DNA from: Natrarchaeobius halalkaliphilus
GTDB taxonomy: Archaea; Halobacteriota; Halobacteria; Halobacteriales; Natrialbaceae
DNA: 64,000 nucleotides
Direction: 5' to 3'
Assembly (NCBI RefSeq): GCF_003841485.1
Contig: NZ_REFY01000004.1
Span: forward strand, 186,001 to 250,000
Position 1 is the first letter of the stretch, and each line of letters opens with the position of its first letter. Made by a program: the position numbers and the translations under genes. This document shows positions 8,877-18,176 of this stretch, piece by piece. The notes under the pieces are model-generated. The model saw nothing but the letters and a program-made list of their open reading frames with translations. It was not told where the DNA came from and made no database searches.

Positions 8877-10001
8877 TCAGAAGCTGGCTTCTTCCTCGAG
8901 CCAGGGGCGCGTCGTCCGAAGCACCGCGTCCGGATCGACCGGCGCGTCCGTCCACGGTGGAAGCCGTCGATCCAGACCCGGCGGTGCGATCGACTCCGCA
9001 TACCGGGCGAGTTGGTCCCGTTCTCCGGCCGGATCGTACTCGAGTCCGTTGAACGCCGCGTCGGCGTGGTACTGCTCGATCAGCCGATCACCGACCGCAC
9101 AGTAGCGCTCCGGAAGCGTCTCGTAGGTCGGCTCGACGCCGCGTTCCTCGAGGACGCGAAGCAACGAGGCGGCGACTTCGCGGCTCATCCCCTCGAGTCC
9201 GGTTTCTCCGGCGACCGCGCGGTGGTCGTGGACGTGTCGACCGAGATCGACCTGTGCGGTCCCCACGAACCCGGCGTGATCGAAGGCGTCGCCGAGCGTT
9301 CCGACCTCGAGTCCCCAGGCTCGTGGCGGACGAAGCCGCTGGGCCAGCGTTCCCGTCACGGCGAACTCGCCGGCCAGTGCGTACCGAAACGCCCCGAGAT
9401 AGTCCAGAATCGCCGCGTCGTGATCGGTCGCGAGCGCGCCGATGAGCGGTTCGTAGAACAGTCGGAACAGCCGCCCGTAGAGTCGTTCCTCCTCGATCCG
9501 GGCGTAGTACCCCTTCGAAAACTCGAATCCCATCGTCAGCGGCGCGAGCAGACGGTGGACGTGACCCCGTTCGTAGCTGCGGGCATCCGCGTCGTGAACG
9601 ACGACGAACTCCGCCGCAGTCGCGGCCGGCCCGAGCGCGAGCCAGACGTCCCGACCCTTACCGAACCCGTTCGAGAGTCCGACATCAGCGAGCATCGTCT
9701 CGACGGTCGGCGCGTTACACCACAGGACTCGCATCGGAAGATCGAACGATTCGAGCCACTCTCGAATCGGTCCGATTCGATCGACCGGCGCTCGAACGGG
9801 AACGAAGACCGCCGCGAGACCGAGGTGCTCGAGTTCCGAGAGCACGGCTGTGGCGGCCGGACTCTCGTGTTCCCGGGCAGTCATCGGGACGACGACGGCC
9901 GTTCTGGCGACGGTGCGCTCGAGGCGGCCGTCCACGGCGGTCTGGGTCGCATTCCCGTCCAGATCGTGGAGCGTCGCGATTCGCTCCTGGACGTACTCCA
10001 T
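8877..10001 (-). CDS. family 2/81-like glycosyltransferase
   Basis: 374 aa from the ATG at 10001 (MEYVQERIATLHD). The fold signals are VVVPMTAREHES in the first strand, the metal/nucleotide-sugar motif HDADAR mid-protein, and GFEFSKGYYARI after it, as in glucosyl-3-phosphoglycerate synthases. It may make a compatible solute precursor or a cell-surface glycan. The 5' flank at 10002-10160 is divergent to the next gene. Confidence 0.8.
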   Translation of the reverse strand: MEYVQERIATLHDLDGNATQTAVDGRLERTVARTAVVVPMTAREHESPAATAVLSELEHLGLAAVFVPVRAPVDRIGPIREWLESFDLPMRVLWCNAPTVETMLADVGLSNGFGKGRDVWLALGPAATAAEFVVVHDADARSYERGHVHRLLAPLTMGFEFSKGYYARIEEERLYGRLFRLFYEPLIGALATDHDAAILDYLGAFRYALAGEFAVTGTLAQRLRPPRAWGLEVGTLGDAFDHAGFVGTAQVDLGRHVHDHRAVAGETGLEGMSREVAASLLRVLEERGVEPTYETLPERYCAVGDRLIEQYHADAAFNGLEYDPAGERDQLARYAESIAPPGLDRRLPPWTDAPVDPDAVLRTTRPWLEEEASF

Positions 10002-10164
10002 CGGTACACTGTTCGACCGAACGGATAAAACGGCCACGACTCCGGCGAATCAGACGGATCGACAGCTCGACCGAAAACTATCGTCGAACGTGATTGTACT
10101 ATATAGAAATAATTCTGTTATAAAGCCCCGGTCTTTTTCTCCCCGTCCTTCTTACAGACCGAAC

Positions 10165-10335
10165 ATGAAATCCGTCCGGAAGGCACTACGCGAAGGCGAA
10201 CTCGACAAGGACACCTACGACAGGCTCGTCTGCGGAGAGTGCGACCAGCCGTTGAAGACCGAAAACGACCCCAACGAGATCAAGACCGTCAGAAGCTGTC
10301 CGGACTGCGATCTCGAGTGGAAGGAGATCCGGTAA
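10165..10335 (+). CDS. HVO_0758-type small zinc-finger protein
   Basis: A 56-aa protein, MKSVRKALREGELDKDTYDR, followed by C-x2-C (CGEC) and C-x2-C (CPDC). Length and motif spacing match the haloarchaeal HVO_0758 family of one-domain zinc-finger proteins. The function is unknown; a nucleic-acid or protein adaptor is likely. AT-rich ATATAGAAATAATTC upstream (from ~10102) probably holds the promoter. Confidence 0.88.
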   Translation: MKSVRKALREGELDKDTYDRLVCGECDQPLKTENDPNEIKTVRSCPDCDLEWKEIR

Positions 10336-10357
10336 CGACTCCCGCTCACTCGAGAAA

Positions 10358-11572
10358 CTACCGTTCGCCCGAAAGTGCCGAGAAGAGCCGTTCTTCGAAC
10401 TCGGTCCTGTCGATTCCGTCCGAGGGACCGATTCCCCGCATGTGATCGACCGAGAGCTGTCCGCCGCCCATTCGAGCGTGCCCTCCCGCGTTCGCCATCG
10501 GGATGTCGCTGACGGCGTGACGAAGCGTCTCGCCCATGTGGACGCGATCGTCCCGCGAGCGACCCGAAAGGTGAATCGTGCCGTCGCTCTCGCCGTATAC
10601 GACGACCGCGGTGACTCCCTCGAGGTGCATCAGTTCGTCCGCGGCCTGTGGGATGGCATCGACGTTCGAGATCAGTCCGACGTCACAGATCGCAAAGGAG
10701 CCCTCGACCCGCTTTTCCGTGATCGCGGTTGCCTTGATCTGTAGGACGTCGTCGCTGACTTGCGGGTTCGCGATTCGTTCGAGAAGATCCTCGTCGATCG
10801 CGTCGAAGAGGTACGCGGCGGCGTCGAACTCGGCGTTCGAACAGCCGTTCGTGAGATGGTTCGTATCCGCCTGAATACCGTACAGGAGACCGGTCGCGAG
10901 TTCGGGTGAGAGGGTGAGCCCGCTCCCCGTGTCCTCGTCGTCGGTGACTTTCGTCGCACCGATCTCGCCGACGTACTCGACGAAGATCGTCGAAGCGGCA
11001 CCGTACTCCGTCCGAACGTCGGTGAATTTCGTGCCGGTGCCGTTTCCGGGATGGTGGTCGACGACCGCGACCGGTTCGATCGTCTGTGCGCCCGTGAACC
11101 CACGCGCCGTGTTGTGGTCGACCAGAACGACCGCGTCGGCGGCGAGCTCCGAACTCGACTCCACGTTCTCGAGATCGAGTTCGAGGACGGTCCGGAACGC
11201 ACGGTTTTCCTGGTGGCGGATTTCGCCGGAATACTGCAGCGTCGTCTCGGTGTCGACCGAGTCGGCAATCGCGGCCACGCCCATCGCACACGCCATCGCA
11301 TCGGGGTCCGGGTTGGGATGCATCAACACCGCAACTTCGTCGTACGAAGAGAGCAGACGCTGGAGGCGAACGCCGGCTGGCCGACGAAACCACCGAACGA
11401 GCCACCAGCCTCCGAGCAGGACGGCCACGATCGCGAGAATCAACAACGACAGAACGAGGGGATCGAGCGACTGGAGGGTATCGACGCCGGCCTCGAACGA
11501 CGAGGTCCCCGCCTCGAGAGAGCGTTCCCCCAGCGAGAGCACCTGCCGTGTCGAGGTGCTCGGATCGTTCAT
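10358..11572 (-). CDS. membrane-anchored DHH-family phosphoesterase
   Basis: 404 aa from MNDPSTSTRQ. One transmembrane helix near residues 35-60 (LVLSLLILAIVAVLLGGWW) is followed by a DHH domain: HPNPDPDA and later VLVDHN bind two metals. The end carries a DHHA1-type GGHARMGGG motif. The family includes RecJ-like, nanoRNase and cyclic-dinucleotide phosphodiesterases. The membrane anchor recalls GdpP-like c-di-AMP enzymes, but no GGDEF or PAS domain is present. Degradation of a small nucleotide is inferred. Confidence 0.85.
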   Translation of the reverse strand: MNDPSTSTRQVLSLGERSLEAGTSSFEAGVDTLQSLDPLVLSLLILAIVAVLLGGWWLVRWFRRPAGVRLQRLLSSYDEVAVLMHPNPDPDAMACAMGVAAIADSVDTETTLQYSGEIRHQENRAFRTVLELDLENVESSSELAADAVVLVDHNTARGFTGAQTIEPVAVVDHHPGNGTGTKFTDVRTEYGAASTIFVEYVGEIGATKVTDDEDTGSGLTLSPELATGLLYGIQADTNHLTNGCSNAEFDAAAYLFDAIDEDLLERIANPQVSDDVLQIKATAITEKRVEGSFAICDVGLISNVDAIPQAADELMHLEGVTAVVVYGESDGTIHLSGRSRDDRVHMGETLRHAVSDIPMANAGGHARMGGGQLSVDHMRGIGPSDGIDRTEFEERLFSALSGER

Positions 11573-11628
11573 ACCGCACACTCAGATCGAATAACCAAGA
11601 ATTTTCCCCTCTTTCCGAGCTGGTCCGG

Positions 11629-12516
11629 CTAGCTCGAGTACGCCTCGATCGCGTCGCGGTAGCCCTCGCGGAAGGTCGGATAGGAATACTCGTAGCCGAG
11701 CGTCCGCAGTTTTTGGTTCGAACAGCGCTTGCTCGTCAGGATCCGTCGACGAGCCGGCTCCGAGAGATCCTCCTCGGCAAGCCGATCCGCTTTCGTCCGC
11801 TTGGGCGGCGCGTCGAGTCCACACTGGTCGGCCAACCAATCCGCGAACGCCCACTTCTGGGCCGGTTCGTCGTCGACGATCTGAACGACTTCGCCGCGTG
11901 CGAGATCCGCAGAGAGCAGGAACCGAACCGCGCCGGCGGCGTCGTCCCGGTGAACCATGTTCAGATAGCCCTCGGTGACCGGCCCCTCGAGATAACGCTC
12001 GAGGCGATACCTACCCGGCCCGTACAGGCCCGCATACCGTGCGACCGTTCCCTCAAATGCGTACTCGGGCGGATACTCGAGGGCGATGCGTTCGGCCTCG
12101 GCGAGCACAGCCGTCTTCTCGGTCGTCGGCTCGACCGGCGTCTCCTCGTCGACCCAGTCGCCGCCGTGATCGCCGTGGACGCCCGTCGAGGAGGTGTAGA
12201 CGAGTCGCCCGGGCGGATCGTCGCGCGCGCCGAAGGCGTCGATCGCCGTCCGGAGCCCCTCGACGTACACGGCTCGCGCAGCGCCGGCTCCCCGTCCCCC
12301 GCTGCTCGCGGCGAAGACGATCGCGTCGACGTCCGGAACGGCTGCGAGATCATCACCGTCGGTTACGTCGGCCTGAACGGCCTCGAGTCCGGCATCCTCG
12401 AGCCGTCGAACGCCGTCGCCCGAACGCCGGACGCCGATCGCGTCGTGGCCGCGTTCGACGAGCTGTCGACCCAACTCGAGCCCGACGTATCCACAGCCCA
12501 GTATCGCGATCTTCAT
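11629..12516 (-). CDS. NAD-dependent epimerase/dehydratase family protein
   Basis: 295 aa from MKIAILGCGYVGLELGRQL; an upstream in-frame ATG would add 22 atypical residues. The N-terminal G-x-G-x-x-G loop binds NAD(P). Y and T/S residues in the VYTSSTGVHGDHGG region fit an atypical extended SDR, the YeeZ/COG0451-like group. Nucleotide-sugar or lipid substrates are possible. It ends 47 bp from the DHH gene's start and is transcribed in the same direction. Confidence 0.82.
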   Translation of the reverse strand: MKIAILGCGYVGLELGRQLVERGHDAIGVRRSGDGVRRLEDAGLEAVQADVTDGDDLAAVPDVDAIVFAASSGGRGAGAARAVYVEGLRTAIDAFGARDDPPGRLVYTSSTGVHGDHGGDWVDEETPVEPTTEKTAVLAEAERIALEYPPEYAFEGTVARYAGLYGPGRYRLERYLEGPVTEGYLNMVHRDDAAGAVRFLLSADLARGEVVQIVDDEPAQKWAFADWLADQCGLDAPPKRTKADRLAEEDLSEPARRRILTSKRCSNQKLRTLGYEYSYPTFREGYRDAIEAYSS

Positions 12517-12594
12517 AGGCGGTATTTCGACACCCGGAGAGCATAATATCACCGCTCTCGAGACTCGATACGGAATCGTCACGGCGGACGATCG

Positions 12595-13020
12595 TCACGG
12601 CACGCTGTCGACGATCACGTACTGAATGTGGACGAACTCATCGAACGACATCGGCGCGCGTCGCTCGATCTTCTGTTGAATCTCCTTTGCGTCCAGCTCG
12701 AGGTCGAGTTCGCTCTCGACCGCGTCGACGTCGAGGACGGCGGTCGACATCCCCAACAACAGGTGTTCACACGCCATCGTCACGATCGTCTCCGGATCCG
12801 CCGTTCCCTCCGCCAGCGACTGGATCTCGGCTGCCTCCTCGAGCGACAGATCGGGCGACTCGCCCGCCGAAAGCGCCTCGATATCCGTCCGGTCGACGTC
12901 GATCGCATCGCCAGCGGCCGACGGATCATCCCGCTCGAGCGCCGCCTGGAGGTCCGCGTCGTACTCCGCTCGCAGGCCGTCGGGCGAGTCGGGGACGGAC
13001 ATCCGCTGTTCGTGGAACAT
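12595..13020 (-). CDS. conserved haloarchaeal protein (DUF5791-like)
   Basis: 141 aa from MFHEQRMSVPDSPDGL. An acidic all-helical protein with EIQQKIERRAPMSFDEFVHI near the end, which I recognise as the family catalogued as DUF5791. No enzymatic motif. Its 5' end faces the cetZ promoter, so the two are divergent. Confidence 0.78.
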   Translation of the reverse strand: MFHEQRMSVPDSPDGLRAEYDADLQAALERDDPSAAGDAIDVDRTDIEALSAGESPDLSLEEAAEIQSLAEGTADPETIVTMACEHLLLGMSTAVLDVDAVESELDLELDAKEIQQKIERRAPMSFDEFVHIQYVIVDSVP

Positions 13021-13173
13021 ACCGGAACTGACAGCGTTCGGCTTCAAGTGGGTTACCATCCTGTTCGGACGGTCGTGTCGGCCGACAGCCCGTTGGTTTT
13101 GGACGTCTCATCAGTGTGCCAAATTTCACTAATCGGAACGTTCAACTTCCCCCATACGCATGACGTTCTATAT

Positions 13174-14256
13174 ATGAAAGTCGCCCTGATCGGAATCGGT
13201 CAGGCCGGTGGGAAAGTCACTGAGCGCCTCACCCGGTTCGACGCGAACATGGGGTTCGAGGCCGTTCAGGGTGCCCTGGCCCTAAACTCCGCGAAACCGG
13301 ACCTCCAGTCGATCGAGTTCGTCGACACGCAGTTAATTGGTGCCGACCGCGTCAACGGTCACGGCGTCGGCGGTGACAACGAACTCGGATCCGAAATCAT
13401 GCAATCGGACGTCCAGGAGGTACTCGGCGCCCTGGACGGTCGCATCACCTCCCGTTCGGACGCGATCGTCGTCGTGGCCGGACTCGGCGGTGGGACGGGC
13501 AGCGGTGGAGCCCCGGTCCTCGTCCACAACCTCCAGCAGGTGTACGACGTCCCGGTCTATGCGCTCGGAATCCTACCCGGCCGCAACGAGGGTGCGCTCT
13601 ATCAGGCAAACGCTGGCCGGTCGCTCAAGACGCTCCTCCGGGAAGCCGACTCGACGCTGTTGATCGACAACGACGCCTGGCACGAACAGGGCGAAAGCGT
13701 CGAGGATGCCTTCGAGACGATCAACGACAAGATCGCCCAGCGGGTGGGACTGTTGTTCGCCTCCGGCGAAATCATCGACGGCGTCGGGGAGAGCGTCGTC
13801 GATTCGAGTGAGATCATCAACACGCTTCGGTCCGGCGGCGTCTCGGTGCTCGGCTACGCGAGCGAGGTCGCAAGCGAGGACAGCAGCGAAAACATCAGAA
13901 CCGTCATGACCGTCGCGAGGCAGGCGCTGTTGACCGGAGCCAGTATGCCCGACGCGACCGCGGCCGACTCGGCACTGCTGGTGATCGCCGGACAGCCGGA
14001 TCGAATCCCACGAAAGGGCGTCGAGAAAGCCCGACGATGGCTCGAAGACGAAACCGAGAGCATGCAGGTCCGCGGCGGGGACTTCCCGCTCGAGAGCGAA
14101 CGGCTCGGCGCGCTCGTTCTCCTCGGCGGTGCCGAACGCTCCGAGCGAATCTCGGCGTTCATGGACCGCGCTCGCGAGGCGAACAAGACCCAGCAGTCGG
14201 AAGCGACCGACACTATCGACGACCTCACCGACGACCGACTCGAGAACCTCTTTTGA
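13174..14256 (+). CDS. cetZ: CetZ-type tubulin/FtsZ GTPase
   Basis: 360 aa starting MKVALIGIGQAGGKVTERL; the open frame extends upstream to 12628 but that part is antisense to the DUF5791 gene. The tubulin/FtsZ signature GGGTGSG is at residues 105-111, and NEGALYQAN follows as a later nucleotide contact. CetZ proteins are haloarchaeal cytoskeletal GTPases governing cell shape and motility rather than division. The C-terminus has a short acidic tail ending DDRLENLF. Which CetZ subtype it is cannot be judged here. Confidence 0.88.
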   Translation: MKVALIGIGQAGGKVTERLTRFDANMGFEAVQGALALNSAKPDLQSIEFVDTQLIGADRVNGHGVGGDNELGSEIMQSDVQEVLGALDGRITSRSDAIVVVAGLGGGTGSGGAPVLVHNLQQVYDVPVYALGILPGRNEGALYQANAGRSLKTLLREADSTLLIDNDAWHEQGESVEDAFETINDKIAQRVGLLFASGEIIDGVGESVVDSSEIINTLRSGGVSVLGYASEVASEDSSENIRTVMTVARQALLTGASMPDATAADSALLVIAGQPDRIPRKGVEKARRWLEDETESMQVRGGDFPLESERLGALVLLGGAERSERISAFMDRAREANKTQQSEATDTIDDLTDDRLENLF

Positions 14257-14332
14257 GGTGTATTCACGTCGGCGTCGTCGTGTCGGCTCCCGACCGTGAC
14301 TCCGCCGACATTTATATGGCCGTTCGTCGTCC

Positions 14333-14404
14333 ATGACAGTGTCCAACACGAGGGACGAGGCCCCTGCTAACTGTTTTCACGGTTCTCTGGATCGGTACAT
14401 TTAA
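14333..14404 (+). CDS. possible 23-aa leaderless small protein
   Basis: An ATG at 14333 opens a 23-codon frame, MTVSNTRDEAPANCFHG, ending TAA at 14402-14404. The TATA-like TTTATATGG at 14311 is ~22 bp upstream, the right distance for a leaderless mRNA. It may be a real small protein or a chance frame. Nothing in its sequence identifies a family. Confidence 0.3.
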   Translation: MTVSNTRDEAPANCFHGSLDRYI

Positions 14405-14613
14405 ATTACAAGCGACAGTAGTCACAGGTACCAGAACGCCACCGGGGCGCGTATCGCTCGACGATCGATGACAGGAAATCTTATTCACCGAGGTTTCGCA
14501 GATCGCAAGCGACCGCTTTTGACGGACGGCGCCGGCACACACAGCAGCTGTGCCGCGTTGCCCACCCGTAGTCCCGCTCCGGTGCGGGTATGGCACAGAG
14601 GTTTGAACAACAC
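14405..14613. other. upstream region of the coiled-coil gene
   Basis: The cetZ-to-coiled-coil gap (14257-14613) holds the small ORF above and a second TATA-like TTTAAATT at ~14399-14406. A short frame beginning at 14468 runs to the coiled-coil start and shows no family features. I see no stable hairpin. Confidence 0.35.
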
Positions 14614-15495
14614 ATGGTAGACGAATCGAAAAACATCGAACTGACGGAAGACGACCTCGAAAACAAATCGAAAGGGCAGCTCATCAAGATGGCCGGTCAA
14701 CTGCGAGACCGGCGAAACGAGCTCAACCAGATGGCATCCTCGCGAGCATCCAGCCGCGACGACCTCAACGCGAAGACGCGCGAGAAGGTCGACGAGGCTC
14801 AAGAGCACCGAGAAAAACGCGACGAGCTCAACGAGCAGGTCCAAGAGCACAAAGAGAGCCGAAACGAGCTCAACGCCGAGGCCAACGAGCTGTTCGACAA
14901 GGTCGAAAAGCTCAAATCGGATATGGAACTCGACGAGGGGAAAGATCTCGAGGAACTCGAAGACGAGATCGAACAACTCGAGTTCAAACAGCAGACCGAG
15001 GTCCTCTCGAGCGAGGAGGAAAAAGAACTGATCGAGAAGATCGAGGGAAAGCGCGAGGAGTACGAAGAGCGCAAACAGAAACTCGACCAGAACAGCGACC
15101 TCGAGGGACTCGTCGAAGAAGCCGAGGAGGTTCGGTCCGAGGCGTCCAAACACCACCAGAAGGTGACGGAACTCGCTGACAAGGCCCAGGAACATCACAA
15201 CCAGATGATCGAGGCCTACCGCGAGGCCGACGACATCCGTGATGAGGCCGACGACATGCACGAGCAGTTCGTCGAAGCCCAGGAGGCCGCAGACCAGCAC
15301 CACGAGGACTTCGTCCGCGTCCAGAAGCGTCTGCGAGAACTCGACAAGGAAGAAGAAAAAGAGCGCAAGTCCGCACGCGACAAAAAGAAAGAGGAGGCCA
15401 AAGAGGAAGCCGAGGAGATTTATCAGAAGTTCAAGGAGGGCGAGACCCTCGACACCGAGGACCTGATGAAGCTCCAGAAGACGGGACTACTCTAG
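14614..15495 (+). CDS. archaeal coiled-coil protein (COG1340-like)
   Basis: 293 aa from MVDESKNIELTEDDLENK; an ATG at 14590 would add eight residues. It is almost continuously helical with heptad-spaced hydrophobics and over half charged residues, so a long coiled coil runs from ~20 to ~260. The tail DLMKLQKTGLL is conserved in this archaeal family, once annotated as phosphoserine phosphatase-like without good reason. It is probably a structural or SMC-like scaffold. Confidence 0.82.
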   Translation: MVDESKNIELTEDDLENKSKGQLIKMAGQLRDRRNELNQMASSRASSRDDLNAKTREKVDEAQEHREKRDELNEQVQEHKESRNELNAEANELFDKVEKLKSDMELDEGKDLEELEDEIEQLEFKQQTEVLSSEEEKELIEKIEGKREEYEERKQKLDQNSDLEGLVEEAEEVRSEASKHHQKVTELADKAQEHHNQMIEAYREADDIRDEADDMHEQFVEAQEAADQHHEDFVRVQKRLRELDKEEEKERKSARDKKKEEAKEEAEEIYQKFKEGETLDTEDLMKLQKTGLL

Positions 15496-15705
15496 AGCGG
15501 CCGCTCGGTTCGTCTTCCGTCCGTTTTGTGGCCGGCGTTGTCCGCCAGTTAGGTGATCGTATAGCTCGAGCACCGGCTCGATGGCGACGCGTCGATGGTG
15601 GCACCGAAGAGCGAATGCACCGTCGACGATCCGACTGTCGTCGGAGACGACGATACTTTAACAGGCCGGCCGACCCAGAATCCGCTATGACTCGAGGTAC
15701 ACACG

Positions 15706-16698
15706 ATGGGTAGCACGACCGGAATCGAACGGCTCGCGGTCCTCGGTCTGGCGACGGCTGCGTTCGCCGTGATCGGAGTCGGGCTGTTCGTTCTCTATCC
15801 CGAAACGCTGGCGGACCTGCTCGGCGTGGCGTTCGCGCTGGTGGTGATACTCGTCGGCGTCAGGATCGCCGGCTCCATCGCCGCGTCGCTGTTTCCCGGC
15901 TACGACGTGGCTGAGGTCGCCGTCGAGGGACCGATCACGCGTGACGGCGGCGGACGATTTCCCTCGAGCCCGGGTTCGACGCCGGCCGACGATATCGTCG
16001 AACAGATCGACCGGGCCGACGAGGACGACAACGTCCGCGCACTCCTGGTGAAGCTGAACACGCCGGGCGGCGAGGTCGTCCCGAGCGACGACATCAGGCT
16101 CGCGGCCGAGCGCTTCGACGGGCCGACTGTAGCCTACACGACCGACGTCTGTGCGAGCGGCGGCTACTGGATCGCAAGCGGTTGCGACGAACTCTGGGCC
16201 AGGGAGGGATCGATCGTCGGCTCGATCGGCGTCATCGGTTCTCGGGTGAACGCGAGCGACCTCGCGGAGAAGGTCGGACTCTCTTACGAACGGTTCGCTG
16301 CCGGGGAGTACAAGGACGCCGGAACCCCGCTAAAGGAACTCGAGGAGGACGAACGAGCGTACCTCCAGGGACTGATCGACGACTACTACGAGACATTCGT
16401 CGAACGCGTCAGCGACGGTCGCGACCTCGAACCGGAGTTCGTCCGCGACACCGAAGCCCGAATCTATCTCGGCCAGACGGCTCACGAGATGGAACTGGTC
16501 GACGAACTCGGCACTCGTCGCGACCTCGAGGGAGAGCTCGCACAGCGCCTCGAGCGAGATGAGGTGACCGTCGAGGAGTTCGAACCGGAACGGCCGTTGA
16601 TGGCTCGCGTCGGTATGGGTGCACGCGGGATCGCCTACGCGTTCGGGGCGGGCCTCGCTGGCGTAATCAGTGAGGACAGGTTCCGACTGCGAACGTAG
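15706..16698 (+). CDS. sppA: SppA-type signal peptide peptidase (family S49)
   Basis: 330 aa. Two membrane helices (residues ~10-30 and ~38-62) precede the protease domain. The Ser-Lys dyad is visible: S151 in CASGGYW and K203 in GEYKDAGTP. KLNTPGGEV is the ClpP-fold oxyanion strand. It degrades residual signal peptides in the membrane. Strongest family match outside the information genes in this stretch. Confidence 0.92.
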   Translation: MGSTTGIERLAVLGLATAAFAVIGVGLFVLYPETLADLLGVAFALVVILVGVRIAGSIAASLFPGYDVAEVAVEGPITRDGGGRFPSSPGSTPADDIVEQIDRADEDDNVRALLVKLNTPGGEVVPSDDIRLAAERFDGPTVAYTTDVCASGGYWIASGCDELWAREGSIVGSIGVIGSRVNASDLAEKVGLSYERFAAGEYKDAGTPLKELEEDERAYLQGLIDDYYETFVERVSDGRDLEPEFVRDTEARIYLGQTAHEMELVDELGTRRDLEGELAQRLERDEVTVEEFEPERPLMARVGMGARGIAYAFGAGLAGVISEDRFRLRT

Positions 16699-16821
16699 GG
16701 CTGCATCCCACGCCAAATCGGATCCCACGCCGAAGCGCACCCGACGTCGGATTGCACCCCCACGTCGGATCGTACCGAACGAGTGAGTGGTTTTATCGTC
16801 ACACAGCATGGAACGGATACC

Positions 16822-18129
16822 GTGACAACGCTGGTCGTCTGCCTCGACCGGACCGACGACGTGGGCCGCAAGACCGGCCTCCGGTCACCGATCGTCGGCT
16901 GGGAGGCGGTTCGAGCGCTCGTGACCGATATCGGGCTCGCAGACCCGGAGGACTCGGGAGTCAATTCGCTGCTCGAAACGCTCCGCGTCGCTCAGGACCT
17001 TCGCGACGAGGACGAAGACGCCGTCGTCGCGGTCGTCTCGGGCGACCGTGAGTCGATGGTCTCCGCCGACAGGGCGGTCGCTCGCCAGCTCGACGATCTA
17101 ATCGCGGCACACGACCCGGATTCGGCTGTCGTCGTTATCGACAGCGCGGAGGACGAACGGCTGGTCCCCATCGTCGAGAGTCGGGTCCAGGTCGACTCCG
17201 TCGATCGCGTCGTCGTCCGACAGGCACGGGACATCGAGTCGACGTACTACCTGCTGAAACAGTTCCTCGCGGACGAAGAACTCCGGCAAACCGTTCTCGT
17301 TCCACTCGGTCTGACGCTGCTCGTCTTCCCGGTCCTCGCGATGCGGATCGGTGCCGCAGAGGGTGCAGCCGCGATCACCACCGTCATCGGACTGTTCTTG
17401 CTCTACAAAGGCTTCAATATCGACGAGATCATGACCGGCGTCGCCCACCAGGTGCGCGAGTCGCTGTACTCGGGACAGGTGTCGGTCGTCACCTACGTCG
17501 TCGCTGCGGGCCTGACGTTCGTCGGCCTCTTTGCGGGTGCACTCGGCGTTTCGAGTCTCGAGGAGACCCCCGGCGTCGTGATTCCCATCGTTCAGTTCAC
17601 GTTCGACAGCGTTCCGTGGCTCGCAGTGGCCGCACTCACCGCGAGTGCCGGGCGACTCCTCGACGAGACGATCAGCGAGGAGCCGATCCGGAGTTCGTTT
17701 CTGAACCTCCCGTTCGCGGTTCTCGCGGTGGGAATGGTCGTTCGGGGCTTTAGCGCGTATTTCCTCGAGCAACAGGGACTCATCGAACCGGTCGTCGTTC
17801 CGGCGATCGAGCAGGGCGTTCTCTCGATCGATAGCTTCGTCGTGACCGGCGGGGAACGGCTGGCGCTCTACGTGGTTACGGCGATCGTCGTGAGCATCGT
17901 CGGCGCTCGTATCGCGATGTATTTCAGCTCCGCCAACGTCGACGCAGAACCCGACGACGGAATGCAATCGGAGTCGACAGGTCGCTCGAACGCAGAATCC
18001 GAGGTGACCGACGGCGGTCCGCGACGGGACGATGGAGAACCGGACCGAGCTGCCGGCAGTCGTCACGAGCCGGTCTCCGATCCGAGCCACGGGTCCGACT
18101 CCGACCCGAACCCCGACTCGAGTTCGTGA
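16822..18129 (+). CDS. DUF373 family membrane protein
   Basis: 435 aa from the GTG at 16822 (MTTLVVCLDRTDDVGRKTGL); an earlier ATG at 16783 adds 13 unlikely residues. A cytosolic alpha/beta domain fills residues 1-165, followed by about six membrane helices to ~385 and a disordered acidic tail rich in S, D and P. This is the archaea-only DUF373 family. Its role is unknown; the N-terminal domain looks nucleotide- or ligand-binding. Confidence 0.88.
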   Translation: MTTLVVCLDRTDDVGRKTGLRSPIVGWEAVRALVTDIGLADPEDSGVNSLLETLRVAQDLRDEDEDAVVAVVSGDRESMVSADRAVARQLDDLIAAHDPDSAVVVIDSAEDERLVPIVESRVQVDSVDRVVVRQARDIESTYYLLKQFLADEELRQTVLVPLGLTLLVFPVLAMRIGAAEGAAAITTVIGLFLLYKGFNIDEIMTGVAHQVRESLYSGQVSVVTYVVAAGLTFVGLFAGALGVSSLEETPGVVIPIVQFTFDSVPWLAVAALTASAGRLLDETISEEPIRSSFLNLPFAVLAVGMVVRGFSAYFLEQQGLIEPVVVPAIEQGVLSIDSFVVTGGERLALYVVTAIVVSIVGARIAMYFSSANVDAEPDDGMQSESTGRSNAESEVTDGGPRRDDGEPDRAAGSRHEPVSDPSHGSDSDPNPDSSS

Positions 18130-18176
18130 CGGACTCGACCCGTCATCCATTTACTCGTGTGGCTGGTGCGTCCACC

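Noticed and set aside
8481-10028. 515-aa open frame on the plus strand
   Set aside because: Antisense to the DUF7109-like and glycosyltransferase genes; rich in R, S and P and featureless.
12628-13173. N-terminal extension of CetZ
   Set aside because: Antisense to the DUF5791-like gene; the family begins MKVALIGIGQAGG.
14468-14617. ~50-codon frame before the coiled-coil gene
   Set aside because: Overlaps the start of the coiled-coil gene, has Arg/Pro-rich composition and no promoter spacing.
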